DNA from: Bacteroidales bacterium
Lineage (GTDB): Bacteria; Bacteroidota; Bacteroidia; Bacteroidales; FEN-979
DNA: 64,000 nucleotides
NCBI GenBank assembly: GCA_023229525.1
Contig: JALNZC010000011.1
Location: 1-64,000, forward strand
Direction of reading: 5' to 3'
Positions 1 to 9,256 of the stretch are shown here, one piece after another (within the stretch, counting starts at the first letter, position 1; each line of letters starts with the position of its first letter). A model generated the notes under the pieces. The model was given only the letters and a program-made list of their open reading frames with translations. It was not told the DNA's origin and searched no databases. The translations under genes were made by a program, and so were the position numbers.

Positions 1-109
1 TACCTCGCTACCTCGCTACCTCACTACCTCACCATTTCGCTACCTCGCTACCTCGCTACCTCACTACCTCACTACCTCACCATTTCGCTACCTCGCTACC
101 TCGCTACCT
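1..109. repeat. octamer tandem repeat with higher-order units
   Basis: An 8-bp unit, CTACCTCG or CTACCTCA, repeats without a break and is interrupted twice by CCATTTCG. Positions 1-40 form a higher-order block that recurs with one extra octamer at 41-88, and a partial third block runs into the stop codon of the hyfE-like gene at 108-110. Nothing here encodes a protein. The array sits where the next hyf gene would be expected to start, and it continues off the left edge, so its full length is unknown. Confidence 0.9.
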
Positions 110-725
110 AATCATCCCTGAGCAGTGTCATTTCATGTGCATGTTCTTTCAGCCTCATCACGAAAATCCCAAGGATTAAAACGCTAACGAAAATATCCAG
201 TAAAATTCCAATGTTGATCAGCATGGGCATCTCGCTGCCAATGGCCAGTGAAAGTAAAAGAACCGCATTTTCAATAACCAGGAATCCCACCAGGTGAGAA
301 AATATTTTCCGGTGTGAAATGATGAGGAACAAACCCGTATACACAGCGAAGAGCGCCACAATAAAATAAATCATTGTGGCAGGTTTACTGCTCATGGAAA
401 ACGATACAACAATGCTGAGTAACAAACCAAGCGTAACAATGATCAGGGAATAAAATCCCGGGACCGATTTATAATGTACCCGGGCAACGCCGGTCTTATT
501 GATAATCCGGAACAAAAAATATGGAACGACCAAAACTTTAAAAACGAGGGTTTCGATGGTAACGAAAAGCAACGTTCCAAGCGTAATGGTATTGAGTTCA
601 ATGAAAGACAAAACGAACAGTAGTAATCCCTGGAAACCGATGAGACCTGCATAGATGCGGAAACGTTCCGTTATGCTGAGGTAGATCAGTGAAATGGCAA
701 AACCGATAACAAGGAGGACATTCAT
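108..725 (-). CDS. hyfE: hydrogenase-4 membrane subunit E-like protein
   Basis: This integral membrane protein of 205 residues has about six hydrophobic segments and only short charged loops, as in HyfE of hydrogenase-4 and related group 4 membrane-bound complexes. HyfE is a small subunit of the proton-translocating membrane arm and carries no cofactor motif. The ATG at 725 lies 2 bp after the hyfC stop, so the two genes are translationally close. The order hyfB-hyfC-hyfE on the minus strand supports the call. The catalytic subunits should lie beyond the left edge. Other NuoK/MrpC-like small subunits cannot be excluded from sequence alone. Confidence 0.8.
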   Translation of the reverse strand: MNVLLVIGFAISLIYLSITERFRIYAGLIGFQGLLLFVLSFIELNTITLGTLLFVTIETLVFKVLVVPYFLFRIINKTGVARVHYKSVPGFYSLIIVTLGLLLSIVVSFSMSSKPATMIYFIVALFAVYTGLFLIISHRKIFSHLVGFLVIENAVLLLSLAIGSEMPMLINIGILLDIFVSVLILGIFVMRLKEHAHEMTLLRDD

Positions 726-726
726 C

Positions 727-1635
727 TCATCCGATCATTTTAAAGGTAATCAGCAATACAAGTATAAAGGCTATCAATGCGATTGAACTCAGGGTAACGA
801 TGAATTGCGGATTCTTAGCCAGTTTTTTTCGCGCCCTGAATGATTCCATGAAACCGATCAATAAAGCAAACAGAATCTGAATAAAAAAATAAAAAGTAAC
901 GTGGGCAGGGAATGTCCAATTGACCGGTAAAAGAAAATTTGCAATTAAACCGCCATATAATCCAAACTTCAGCGCTGTCCCGATATGTATCAACGCCAGG
1001 TCAAATCCGCTGTGATCAAGGATCATGACTTCATGGACCATGGTCAGTTCAAGATGAGTTTTGGGATCATCTACCGGCATCCGGCTGTTTTCAATCATCG
1101 CAATCTGGATCAGCAAATAAACCGAGATAAAACCGATAATAAACGTATGGTTCCCGGCGAACCTGAATGAATCAAATATTTCCGCCATTGAAGTATGGCC
1201 TGTAAGAAGAGCCAGCGTGCCGAAGAGAATGAAGAAGGCCGGTTCAGCCAGCATTGAATACAATGCTTCGCGGTTGGCGCCCATCCCTTCAAAACTGCTG
1301 CCGGTATCAAGCGCGCCAACAATAAAAAGAAATTTTCCGAGGGCCAGAAGGTAAGCAAACAGCACAAAATCACCTTCAAAACTAAAAACCGGAGACATTC
1401 CCGGGAAAGGAAGCAACAAGCCGGCGCACAGGATAGTGGAAAGATAAAATGATGGAGCCAGACGAAAAATATAACTGGTTGTTGTACTGATTACGCTGCT
1501 TTTCCGGAGGAGTACCCAAATATTTTTCCAGGGCTGAAGGATTCCCGGTCCTTTGCGGCCACTGGCAATGCTTTTCATCCGGAGAATTACTCCCGGAAAG
1601 AATAGCGCCGTTATGATAGCAAGTAGGAGTCCCAT
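727..1635 (-). CDS. hyfC: hydrogenase-4 / complex I subunit 1-like protein (HyfC)
   Basis: The 302-residue membrane protein belongs to the NuoH/HycD/HyfC family, which anchors the peripheral arm to the membrane arm in complex I and group 4 hydrogenases. The conserved loop reads NSRMPVDDPKTHLELTMVHE around residues 183-202 and has the acidic residues typical of the quinone/NiFe-facing loop. About eight transmembrane segments are visible. The start ATG overlaps the hyfB stop as TAATG, indicating coupled translation. It lacks obvious ubiquinone-site features that would argue for true NuoH, and the neighbours favour a hydrogenase-type complex. Confidence 0.85.
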   Translation of the reverse strand: MGLLLAIITALFFPGVILRMKSIASGRKGPGILQPWKNIWVLLRKSSVISTTTSYIFRLAPSFYLSTILCAGLLLPFPGMSPVFSFEGDFVLFAYLLALGKFLFIVGALDTGSSFEGMGANREALYSMLAEPAFFILFGTLALLTGHTSMAEIFDSFRFAGNHTFIIGFISVYLLIQIAMIENSRMPVDDPKTHLELTMVHEVMILDHSGFDLALIHIGTALKFGLYGGLIANFLLPVNWTFPAHVTFYFFIQILFALLIGFMESFRARKKLAKNPQFIVTLSSIALIAFILVLLITFKMIG

Positions 1636-3617
1636 TACAACACTTTCAGATAAAGTAAAACGAAAATGATCAGGATGAAAACAAATGCATACAGGATGTA
1701 ATGCTGAATATTTCCTGTTTGTAAGCGCGCAATTTTTTTCAGTACAAGCATACAGATATCAATGATTCTATTTATAGCCAACCGGAATATATCGGTCGGA
1801 TGGATGGCATAGAAACGCATTCCAGGAAAAATCTCTTCCTCCTGGATGGGCTGAAATTCTTCTTCCTGCCGGAGAACCGGTTGTGCCAGCTCTCCGAAAT
1901 TAGTGGTATATGAAGTACCTGTATATTGCTGCCTGGGAGTCGATGCCGTATACCCGCAACCCCAGGTTGGACCCTTTTCAACCCTCCTTTTTTTAAGGAT
2001 TTCATTGCGCACTAAAAGGATTGTTCCTGTAACCAGAATCAGGATCACACCCAGGGTTCCGATTTGTGTGAAAACAGGAGAAAGGGAGACTGGGAAAGCG
2101 CCCGGGAGCGTATGAAACTGAGCATTTATGACTCCCAGGATAGGGTTTATAAAAATTATCGGAACTAACCCGATTAGTACTATCAGAATGGCAATCAGAT
2201 ACTGGGGAATCAACATTCCTTTTTCCGCTTCTGAAATTTCACTTTTGGGAATGGTTCGGTTTGTCCCAAGAAAGACAATACCAAATACCTTGGTAAAACA
2301 GAAAATGGCCAATCCCCCGATGAGGGTAAGGGAAATCAGTACCATTAGAAATGTGAGGGATTGATAGGCGTTTCCGGCAGACAGTCCTTTGATCAGACCG
2401 ATATAAATGAGGAATTCCGAAATGAATCCATTAAGCGGAGGTAATCCGCAAATGGCCAAGGCTCCGAGTAAAAATAAACCGGCGGTTTGTGGCATTTTAT
2501 GAATCACCCCTCCCAACTGCTCTATATTCCGGGTATGATATGCTTTGTAAACAGAACCGGCGCTGAAAAACAACAGCGGTTTGAAGAGAGAATGGTTAAA
2601 AACGTGCAATAATCCTCCGGCAAAACCAAGGCTTACAAGTATCGGATTGTTCAACCCCAGACCCATCGTCCCCAGCCCAATTCCGATACCAATAATGCCG
2701 ATATTTTCAATACTGTGATAAGCCAGTAATTTTTTCAGGTCATGTTGAACAATGGCCATCATGACCCCTAAAAGACCCGTAATTGATGATATAATAAGAA
2801 GCGCCAATCCGATGATAATAAAATCCGATTGTACATAAGTAAGTACCCGGACGATACCATAAATTCCCATTTTTATCATCACTCCCGACATTACCCCTGA
2901 TACATGGGATGGCGCGGCAGGATGTGCATCCGGAAGCCAGGTATGAAATGGAATAAAGCCCGCTTTTATGGCGAAACCGGCAAAGAATAAGAAAAACAAT
3001 GGGCTGTTCGGATGCCTGGAAAAATAAACCTGTAGCGCATCAAAATTCATCTGACCTGTATCCGCTTCACACAATAAAAAAGCGATTACCAGCAATACAA
3101 GGCCGACATGCATTTGAATCAGGTAATTGACAGCAGTTTTTAGGGTACTTCGTTTTTCGGCTTCAAACAAGACCAGCATAAATGATGATACGGCCATCAA
3201 TTCCCAGGCGATAAGAAATGCAAGCCCATCACGGAGCATCAGGACAGCCAGCATAGATAATTGAAGCCAGACGAAACTGAAATTATGAAGGGCCAATTGG
3301 GCCGGACTTTTGCTAAGCCGGTAGGGATTGAGGTATCCCTGTGAATAAAGCATTCCGGCGAAAACAGCGAAATTCGTTATAAGAACAAAGAAGGCGCTGA
3401 GGCTGTCGAGTGTAAAAGTAATAACACCAAAAGAGCCTCCGGCAACGAAATTCCAGGGAGCATTCAATGGATGAATCAATGCATTGAATGCCGGAATAGC
3501 AGTAAGTCCAATTATACAAACAGTCAGCGCCAGTGAATAGTAATATCGGATCCCGGAAGGTAAGATCAAAATAAAAAAAGAGAGAATGACCGGCGCCAGT
3601 ATGATAAAACTTTCCAT
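1635..3617 (-). CDS. hyfB: hydrogenase-4 subunit B-like proton-translocating protein
   Basis: This antiporter-like subunit (about 660 residues) is of the NuoL/MrpA/HyfB type. The proton-channel core contains the conserved segment HTWLPDAHPAAPSHVSGVMS and a following lysine-rich channel helix. The C-terminal part carries the Hyf-specific WGCGY...YTGTSY region, followed by a tail and a final transmembrane helix. A start at 3629 would be TTG, so the ATG at 3617 is preferred; it directly precedes a hydrophobic helix. HyfB couples electron transfer to ion translocation. The gene heads a three-gene stretch whose other hydrogenase genes are outside the window. Confidence 0.87.
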   Translation of the reverse strand: MESFIILAPVILSFFILILPSGIRYYYSLALTVCIIGLTAIPAFNALIHPLNAPWNFVAGGSFGVITFTLDSLSAFFVLITNFAVFAGMLYSQGYLNPYRLSKSPAQLALHNFSFVWLQLSMLAVLMLRDGLAFLIAWELMAVSSFMLVLFEAEKRSTLKTAVNYLIQMHVGLVLLVIAFLLCEADTGQMNFDALQVYFSRHPNSPLFFLFFAGFAIKAGFIPFHTWLPDAHPAAPSHVSGVMSGVMIKMGIYGIVRVLTYVQSDFIIIGLALLIISSITGLLGVMMAIVQHDLKKLLAYHSIENIGIIGIGIGLGTMGLGLNNPILVSLGFAGGLLHVFNHSLFKPLLFFSAGSVYKAYHTRNIEQLGGVIHKMPQTAGLFLLGALAICGLPPLNGFISEFLIYIGLIKGLSAGNAYQSLTFLMVLISLTLIGGLAIFCFTKVFGIVFLGTNRTIPKSEISEAEKGMLIPQYLIAILIVLIGLVPIIFINPILGVINAQFHTLPGAFPVSLSPVFTQIGTLGVILILVTGTILLVRNEILKKRRVEKGPTWGCGYTASTPRQQYTGTSYTTNFGELAQPVLRQEEEFQPIQEEEIFPGMRFYAIHPTDIFRLAINRIIDICMLVLKKIARLQTGNIQHYILYAFVFILIIFVLLYLKVL

Positions 3618-3747
3618 ATGAACCTGCAAAGTAAAACCATTTGACCCAGAGAATCTCTCTAAAAAAGCAGAATTTATAAACAGGAGGTTGTTTGTACTCG
3701 GCTATTTTAATTCTTCAAGGATGATTAATCCTCTCATTGAGAACGCT

Positions 3748-4968
3748 TTATTCGTATCTTAAAGCGTCGATAGGATTCAACCGTGCAGCTTTGCGGGCCG
3801 GGTACCAGCCAAAGAAAATTCCAATGGCTGAGGAGAAGAGGAACGACATGAGGATTGAATTCATTGTGATGTTTACCGGCCAGTTCAGGACGGTAGCAAT
3901 AAGCTGAGAAATAACAATTCCTAAGACAATTCCTATGACTCCTCCAAGCAAGCTGATCATTAATGCTTCGATTAAAAATTGAAGCAGAACATCACTTCCA
4001 CGGGCTCCCACACTCATCCGTATCCCGATTTCACGGGTCCGTTCGGTAACGGAAACCAGCATGATGTTCATAATTCCGATACCGCCAACAAGTAATGAAA
4101 TGCTCGCGATGGTCGCCAGTAAAATGGTCATGATGGCTGAGGTGGAAGTTGCCATCTGCGCAATATCTGTTTGGGTCCGGATAGTAAAATCGGGATCTTC
4201 TGATGGTCCGAGGTGGTGTTTTGCCTTTAAAACTTCTGTAATTTCCTGAGAAGCAACCGGGATGAGGGCTTCCGTTTGGGCAGAGGCCAACATGCTTTGA
4301 ATGTAAGTAATTGCCAGCATTCTTTTTTGAACCGTTGAAAAAGGGGCAATCACCATATCATCCTGATCCTGTCCGTATGCATTTTGACCTTTCGTTTCGG
4401 TAATCCCGATAATTTTAAACGGAATTTTGTTTATCCTGATAAAATTCCCAATGGGATCAGCATTGGCGCCAAAAAGATTGGTAACCACTGTCTGTCCGAT
4501 AACACATACTTTCGATGCGCTCCGGTCATCATTCATGGTGAACACCGAACCACTTTCCAGTTTCAGGTTCCGGATATCAAAATATGTGGGGTAGACCCCG
4601 AAAACGGAAGTCCGCCAGTTCAGGTTTCCGGCTACGAGCTGTCCGCTGGTACGGACCTGAGGCGTAATTGCGGCAACAGAGGGGCACCGGTCGATGATAA
4701 TATTGACATCATCGATGGTCATTTTCTGGGAAGTTCCTGCTTCCATTCGAACGCCCCCGGTATTACTTGCCTGAGGCCAGATCATAAGCACATTTGTACC
4801 CAGCGTGGATATTTGATCCTGGATACTCTTTTTTGATCCCTGACCGATGGCAATCATGGCAATAACAGAAGCTACACCGATGATGATCCCGAGCATGGTT
4901 AAAAAGGTCCGCATTTTATTTTTGGCCAGCGACCGGATTGCCGCAATTAACAGGTTTTTTAGTTTCAT
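3748..4968 (-). CDS. MacB-type ABC transporter permease
   Basis: The protein of 406 residues has the MacB/FtsX-type permease architecture. There is one N-terminal transmembrane helix (about residues 18-42), a large periplasmic MacB_PCD domain, then three C-terminal helices in the FtsX domain (about 275-400). The segment GGIGIMNIMLVSVTERTREI is the family hallmark. ATG at 4968 overlaps the ATPase stop as ATGA and is preceded by GAGGAGGAC. It acts with the ATPase, fusion protein and TolC encoded upstream as a tripartite machine exporting a peptide, lipid or drug. The substrate cannot be told from sequence. Unlike E. coli MacB, the ATPase is a separate polypeptide. Confidence 0.93.
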   Translation of the reverse strand: MKLKNLLIAAIRSLAKNKMRTFLTMLGIIIGVASVIAMIAIGQGSKKSIQDQISTLGTNVLMIWPQASNTGGVRMEAGTSQKMTIDDVNIIIDRCPSVAAITPQVRTSGQLVAGNLNWRTSVFGVYPTYFDIRNLKLESGSVFTMNDDRSASKVCVIGQTVVTNLFGANADPIGNFIRINKIPFKIIGITETKGQNAYGQDQDDMVIAPFSTVQKRMLAITYIQSMLASAQTEALIPVASQEITEVLKAKHHLGPSEDPDFTIRTQTDIAQMATSTSAIMTILLATIASISLLVGGIGIMNIMLVSVTERTREIGIRMSVGARGSDVLLQFLIEALMISLLGGVIGIVLGIVISQLIATVLNWPVNITMNSILMSFLFSSAIGIFFGWYPARKAARLNPIDALRYE

Positions 4969-5720
4969 AGTTCGTCCTCCTCAATCGCAACCGGCATTTG
5001 TATTAACTCTTCCCTGGCATTCCGGGGCTTGTCTATTTCCACTTCGCGGATGATCTTACCATCACGGAAAGTGATATTTCGTTTGGTAAATGCAGCAATA
5101 TCCGCTTCATGGGTTACAATTACTATCGAAATTCCCTGTTCATTCAGACGCTGAAATATATCCATTACCTCAATACTTGTCCGGGTATCCAGATTTCCTG
5201 TCGGTTCATCAGCCAGGATCACCACGGGGTCGTTGACCAATGACCGGGCAATGGCAACGCGTTGCTGTTCGCCACCGGAGAGCTGGTTTGGCATGTGGTC
5301 GGCCCGGTTCGCAAGACCTACGGATTCCATCGCTTTCATGGAACGGTTCCGCATCTCCTTTGAACTTATTTTCCGATTGTACATCAACGGAAGTTCAACG
5401 TTCTCGAGCGCTGAGGTGCGCGAAAGCAGATTGAAGGACTGGAATACAAAACCGATTTTCAGGTTGCGGAGGTTGGCAAGCTGGTCTTTCGAAAGCATGC
5501 TGATGTCTACTCCGTCAAGCATGTATTTTCCGCGGGTAGGTACATCCAGGCATCCAATGATATTCATGAATGTTGATTTCCCTGAACCGCTCCTTCCCAT
5601 GATTGCCGCAAAATCACCCTTTCTGATATCCACACTGACACCCCTGAGTGCATGTACTTCGACATCGCCCATCGTATAGACCTTAACAAGGTTCTTCACA
5701 GAAATAATCGCCTGGCTCAT
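4965..5720 (-). CDS. ABC transporter ATP-binding protein (MacB/LolD type)
   Basis: ATPase of the MacB/LolD/FtsE group, 251 residues. The Walker A motif GRSGSGKST, the signature LSGGEQQR and the Walker B segment VILADEPTGNLD are all intact, followed by the switch histidine in IVIVTHE. A longer reading frame begins at 5741, but the ATG at 5720 is preceded by GGGAGGACGTTAAT, a strong Shine-Dalgarno sequence for this phylum, and lies 1 bp after the fusion-protein stop. It energises the neighbouring MacB-type permease, and the two genes overlap by 4 bp. Confidence 0.94.
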   Translation of the reverse strand: MSQAIISVKNLVKVYTMGDVEVHALRGVSVDIRKGDFAAIMGRSGSGKSTFMNIIGCLDVPTRGKYMLDGVDISMLSKDQLANLRNLKIGFVFQSFNLLSRTSALENVELPLMYNRKISSKEMRNRSMKAMESVGLANRADHMPNQLSGGEQQRVAIARSLVNDPVVILADEPTGNLDTRTSIEVMDIFQRLNEQGISIVIVTHEADIAAFTKRNITFRDGKIIREVEIDKPRNAREELIQMPVAIEEDEL

Positions 5721-5721
5721 A

Positions 5722-7059
5722 TTAACGTCCTCCCCTGCCACCGCCTTGCGGTCTTTGTGGTATAAAAGGATTTTGCTGTTGGGTTCCGCTCGGGGATGTC
5801 ACGGAATTGTTCATTCCAAGCACCACAACAGCCCCCTCATTCAGGTTCCGGCCTTTGACCTCTGTATAACTTCCATCGGTTAAACCAACCCTGACGCGAA
5901 CCGGCCTTAGCACTTCGCCATCCCTGATCCAGATCATTCCTGGTTTCGGTTTTCCCGCTTGACTTTCCCCACCTGTGGTTCCACTTCCACCTGATCCATT
6001 ACCGGTCCGTTCTGCCATTCCGGCGTTCGGACTAAAAGTCCCCTGTTGACGGCTCATTCCGGAGCGGTTACTATCGTTCGATCGTTTCCATTGTCGGGGT
6101 TTGAGCGAATCGGGTAAGTTTTTCATCAATTCATCAATATATTCCTGTGGGGGTGAAAAACGAAGGGCTGTAGCAGGTACTTTTAAAATATCTTTTACCT
6201 CCTCAACCATCACCGTGATATTGGCAGTCATGCCCGGTAACAATTTCAGTTCATCGTTCGGAACATCTATGATCACTGTATAATTAACCACATTCTGTGT
6301 AACTACCGGTTGAAGACGAACCTGGCGAACGATACCCGAAAATGTCAGATCAGTATAAGCGTCAACGGTAAATTTTACATCCTGGCCGACTTTGATCTTT
6401 CCGATATCCCCTTCGTCGATGTTCGCCTGTACCTGCATCTTGGTGAGGTCGTTGGCAATGGTGAACATGGTCGGAGTACTGAAACTGGCTGCCACAGTTT
6501 GTCCGACATCAACGGCGCGGGATACCACGACCCCTGAAATCGGGGCGACAATGGTGGCGTATCTCAGGTTGATTTTAGCCCGGTTCAATGCCGACTGTGC
6601 AGAAACAGCGTTGGCTACCGCCGTCTCGTATGTGGATAATGCCAGATCGTAGTCGGCCTGGGCCATCACCTTTTGATCAAAAAGTAATTTGGTCCGGTCG
6701 TAATCGCGTTTCGATTGGTTTACCTGGATCTCGGCTCTCTTGAGTGAGGCTCTGGCGTCATCGACTGCCTGCGCCAGATAGGTTGTATCCAGAAGAGCGA
6801 TAATCTGCCCCTCTCTGACAACCGAATTAAAATCAACATAGATGTTCTTTATAATCCCCGAAACCTGTGTTCCAACCTGAACAGTCGTTACCGCCTGGAG
6901 CGTACCGCTGGCCTTCACTGTAACCTGAACATCTCCCTTTTCAATTTTAGCGGTTCGCCATTCGACTGTCGCATTTTTCTTTTTCGCGAATACAAAATAG
7001 GCAGCAATGGCTGCAACGACTACAATAATGACCAAAATAATCCAAACTGACTTTTTCAT
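5722..7059 (-). CDS. HlyD/MacA-family periplasmic adaptor (membrane fusion protein)
   Basis: Efflux RND/MacA-type periplasmic adaptor of about 445 residues. An N-terminal transmembrane anchor (residues 3-25) is followed by a lipoyl half-motif, a long coiled-coil hairpin (about 90-150), the second lipoyl half, a beta-barrel and a membrane-proximal domain. A Gly/Ser/Gln-rich low-complexity stretch lies in the C-terminal third, and the tail is Gly/Arg-rich. The frame is open up to 7131, but the extra residues encode the 7-bp intergenic repeat, so the ATG at 7059, immediately before the anchor, is chosen. It bridges the ABC permease to the TolC-like protein encoded just upstream. Confidence 0.92.
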   Translation of the reverse strand: MKKSVWIILVIIVVVAAIAAYFVFAKKKNATVEWRTAKIEKGDVQVTVKASGTLQAVTTVQVGTQVSGIIKNIYVDFNSVVREGQIIALLDTTYLAQAVDDARASLKRAEIQVNQSKRDYDRTKLLFDQKVMAQADYDLALSTYETAVANAVSAQSALNRAKINLRYATIVAPISGVVVSRAVDVGQTVAASFSTPTMFTIANDLTKMQVQANIDEGDIGKIKVGQDVKFTVDAYTDLTFSGIVRQVRLQPVVTQNVVNYTVIIDVPNDELKLLPGMTANITVMVEEVKDILKVPATALRFSPPQEYIDELMKNLPDSLKPRQWKRSNDSNRSGMSRQQGTFSPNAGMAERTGNGSGGSGTTGGESQAGKPKPGMIWIRDGEVLRPVRVRVGLTDGSYTEVKGRNLNEGAVVVLGMNNSVTSPSGTQQQNPFIPQRPQGGGRGGR

Positions 7060-7086
7060 TTGTACCCTTTTATTTTCTACTAACAT

Positions 7087-7120
7087 GTAATTTTTCGTCC
7101 CTCGTCCCTCGTCCTTCGTC
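7087..7120. repeat. 7-bp degenerate tandem repeat
   Basis: Five near-identical units of GTCCCTC (also GTCCTTC and GTCTCTC) lie between the TolC-like gene and the adaptor gene. Read on the minus strand they give GAGGGAC units. They keep the adaptor reading frame open upstream of its likely start, which makes an artificial Arg/Glu/Thr/Lys-rich extension. This may be a slippage-generated spacer; no function is evident. Confidence 0.85.
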
Positions 7121-7135
7121 TCTCGTCCCAAATTC

Positions 7136-8482
7136 CTAATTGAATTTTATCGCCTTCCCCTGATAAAAATCAAGGATCTTACTTTTAAAAATATAATCGT
7201 ATTTGGACTGTATCAGGTTTGATTGCGATTGCGTAAAGTTATTTTTCTGAATCAGGAAATCAGTGGCATTCATCACCCCGACGTCAAATTTTTTCTCTGA
7301 ATTGACATACACTGCTTCTACTGCTTTAAGCTGTTCTTTTGTAGCTTCAAACTTTTTGGAGGCGGCTTTCAGATCGGTATAGGTTTGTTCAATACTTTTC
7401 CGCAAGACGTTTTTGGTATTTTGTTCATTAAGCCGGGCCGACATTTCATTGATTTTAGCCCTGTCGATATTACTTTTGATCTGACGGTTACTGTATATGG
7501 GGATGGAAAGTCCGAGGGAGAACGATTGTCCTATATTATCCCAGATCTGGGAGAAAAAAGGATATCCTTCAGGATTCACCACAGTTCCCTGCATCCGGCT
7601 TGACGCGTAGTTACTGTTCAGGCTTCCGCCCAGGGTCAGCCGGGGCCACCGGGCTCCCTCCGAAACTTTCATTGCGACCAATGCAGCCTGGGAATTCAAC
7701 GCAGCGCTGGAAATCTGAGGCATTACTTCCAATGATTTTTTATAGATCGCCTCATTCGATAGCAATTCTGTCGACGAAGGTTCAACCAATGCCGGGACTT
7801 CAATATCAAAATGGTCGCTGATGGGAATTTCCATAAGTTGCATCAGGGTGACTTTGGCTAAGTCGAGCTGGATTTGGGCATTGATGATTGCCAGGTTATC
7901 GGTGGCCTGCTGCGATTTGATCTGTAACAGGTCGCTTTCGGGCGATTTTCCTGCCTGAACCAGTTTTTCCGTCCTGTCAACCTGGGCTGCTGTTGCTGCC
8001 GCCTGGCTTTTCGTGGTAGCCAGGATTTCATAGGCAAACAGAACCTGGAGGTAACCGGTGGTAATGTTTAAGGTAACATCGTTTTTCACTTTTTCGGTAT
8101 CGAATTGTCCGGCCTCTACATTTAAGCGGTTTTGCCTGATGGTATTGGCATTCTGCAGACCATTGAAAAGGTTAAAGGTGGTGCTTATCCCGAGGTTGGT
8201 CGAATGATAAGCCTGAGTCACAAAAGAATTCGTGGTAGGGTCAACATTTTTCCCAAGGTTCAATCCTTCGTTTGCATTGGCGTTTAAACTTGGTATCCGG
8301 TTCGCTTTCACCTGTTCAAGGTTTACCTTGTCGAGTTCGTTCGTCAGCCGGCTTTGGTTCACAGTGATATTCCGCTGTAATGCTGTGTCAAGGCATTGCT
8401 GGAAGGTCCATAACTTATTCTGTGAATTCACCCTGGTTGTCAATAGCACGAATGGAATGATCAGCCAAATGATTTTTTTCAT
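7136..8482 (-). CDS. TolC-family outer-membrane efflux protein
   Basis: Outer-membrane factor of about 448 residues with an N-terminal signal peptide (MKKIIWLIIPFVLLTT then cleavage before QNKLW). Two repeated alpha-helical OEP halves follow, rich in Asn and Gln (for example TAYHSTNLGISTTFNLFNGL). It forms the trimeric outer-membrane duct of the tripartite exporter. The frame extends to 8503, inside the response-regulator gene, but the ATG at 8482 gives a clean signal peptide and a 1-bp spacing to the upstream stop, so it is preferred. It sits between the regulator and adaptor genes in one operon. Confidence 0.92.
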   Translation of the reverse strand: MKKIIWLIIPFVLLTTRVNSQNKLWTFQQCLDTALQRNITVNQSRLTNELDKVNLEQVKANRIPSLNANANEGLNLGKNVDPTTNSFVTQAYHSTNLGISTTFNLFNGLQNANTIRQNRLNVEAGQFDTEKVKNDVTLNITTGYLQVLFAYEILATTKSQAAATAAQVDRTEKLVQAGKSPESDLLQIKSQQATDNLAIINAQIQLDLAKVTLMQLMEIPISDHFDIEVPALVEPSSTELLSNEAIYKKSLEVMPQISSAALNSQAALVAMKVSEGARWPRLTLGGSLNSNYASSRMQGTVVNPEGYPFFSQIWDNIGQSFSLGLSIPIYSNRQIKSNIDRAKINEMSARLNEQNTKNVLRKSIEQTYTDLKAASKKFEATKEQLKAVEAVYVNSEKKFDVGVMNATDFLIQKNNFTQSQSNLIQSKYDYIFKSKILDFYQGKAIKFN

Positions 8483-8483
8483 A

Positions 8484-9212
8484 TTATTCGGAAGGTTTTT
8501 CATTATTTATCATCTTGATAAGTTGATCACGGTAATGTTCACTGACCGGGATTTCTTTTTTGCCAATCGTGAGCAAGTTTTTCTGGATGAAGTCGATTTT
8601 GTTGAACGCGATAATAAATGATCGATGTACCCTGATAAAATCATTTGCAGGAAGTTTTTCTTCCAGGGTTTTCATACTCATCTGGGTAATGACGGGCCTA
8701 TCACCAATGTAAATTTTAACATAATCCTTAAGTCCTTCTATGTATAGGATTTCATTAAAATTAATTTTCACCAGTTTATAATCGGCCCTGACAAAAAAGA
8801 AATGTGGCCGGGGAAGGCCTTCTTTAACGTTTCCCTGTGCCTGAGCCATTTCATGAAGATCCAGGTATTCGCGCGCTTTGTTTACCGCTTTCATAAATCG
8901 CTCAAATGAATATGGTTTGAGCAGGTAATCGATCACATCGAGGTCAAACCCTTCTTTGGCATATTTGGAAAAGGCCGTGGTGAAAATGATCAGTGGCCTG
9001 TGCGGCAGACTTTTTAATAATTGAATACCGGTAATATCCGGCATCTGAATATCGAGAAAGATCAGGTCGATTGGCTGAAGCCGCATGATTTCCAAGGCTT
9101 CTAAAGCGCTTCGGCAGGATTTGACAAGCTCCAGAAAGGAAACTTTTTTAATATTGTCCTCGAGAAGATCGAGGGCCAGAATTTCATCATCGATAGCAAG
9201 ACAGCGAATCAT
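8484..9212 (-). CDS. LytTR-type response regulator
   Basis: The protein of 242 residues has a receiver domain (1-120) with acidic pocket D8-D9, phosphoacceptor D54 in FLDIQMPD and the conserved Lys in LLKPYSF. A LytTR DNA-binding domain (about 140-238) contains FFVRADYKLVKI and the family signature FIRVHRSFI. The gene follows the sensor kinase by 44 bp and is 1 bp from the TolC gene, so it probably controls its own operon by binding direct repeats upstream. AlgR/LytR-family regulators commonly govern envelope functions, which fits the efflux cargo. Confidence 0.95.
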   Translation of the reverse strand: MIRCLAIDDEILALDLLEDNIKKVSFLELVKSCRSALEALEIMRLQPIDLIFLDIQMPDITGIQLLKSLPHRPLIIFTTAFSKYAKEGFDLDVIDYLLKPYSFERFMKAVNKAREYLDLHEMAQAQGNVKEGLPRPHFFFVRADYKLVKINFNEILYIEGLKDYVKIYIGDRPVITQMSMKTLEEKLPANDFIRVHRSFIIAFNKIDFIQKNLLTIGKKEIPVSEHYRDQLIKMINNEKPSE

Positions 9213-9256
9213 AATCTTTAATTATTTTATTTCAAGTTATTTTATTTTTATTATTC

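Noticed and set aside
1..109. CRISPR array
   Set aside because: Unit is 8 bp with no spacers; it is a simple tandem repeat.
3629..3748. Link between the hyf genes and the MacB operon as one transcript
   Set aside because: The 130-bp gap and unrelated functions do not support it, although no terminator was clearly seen.
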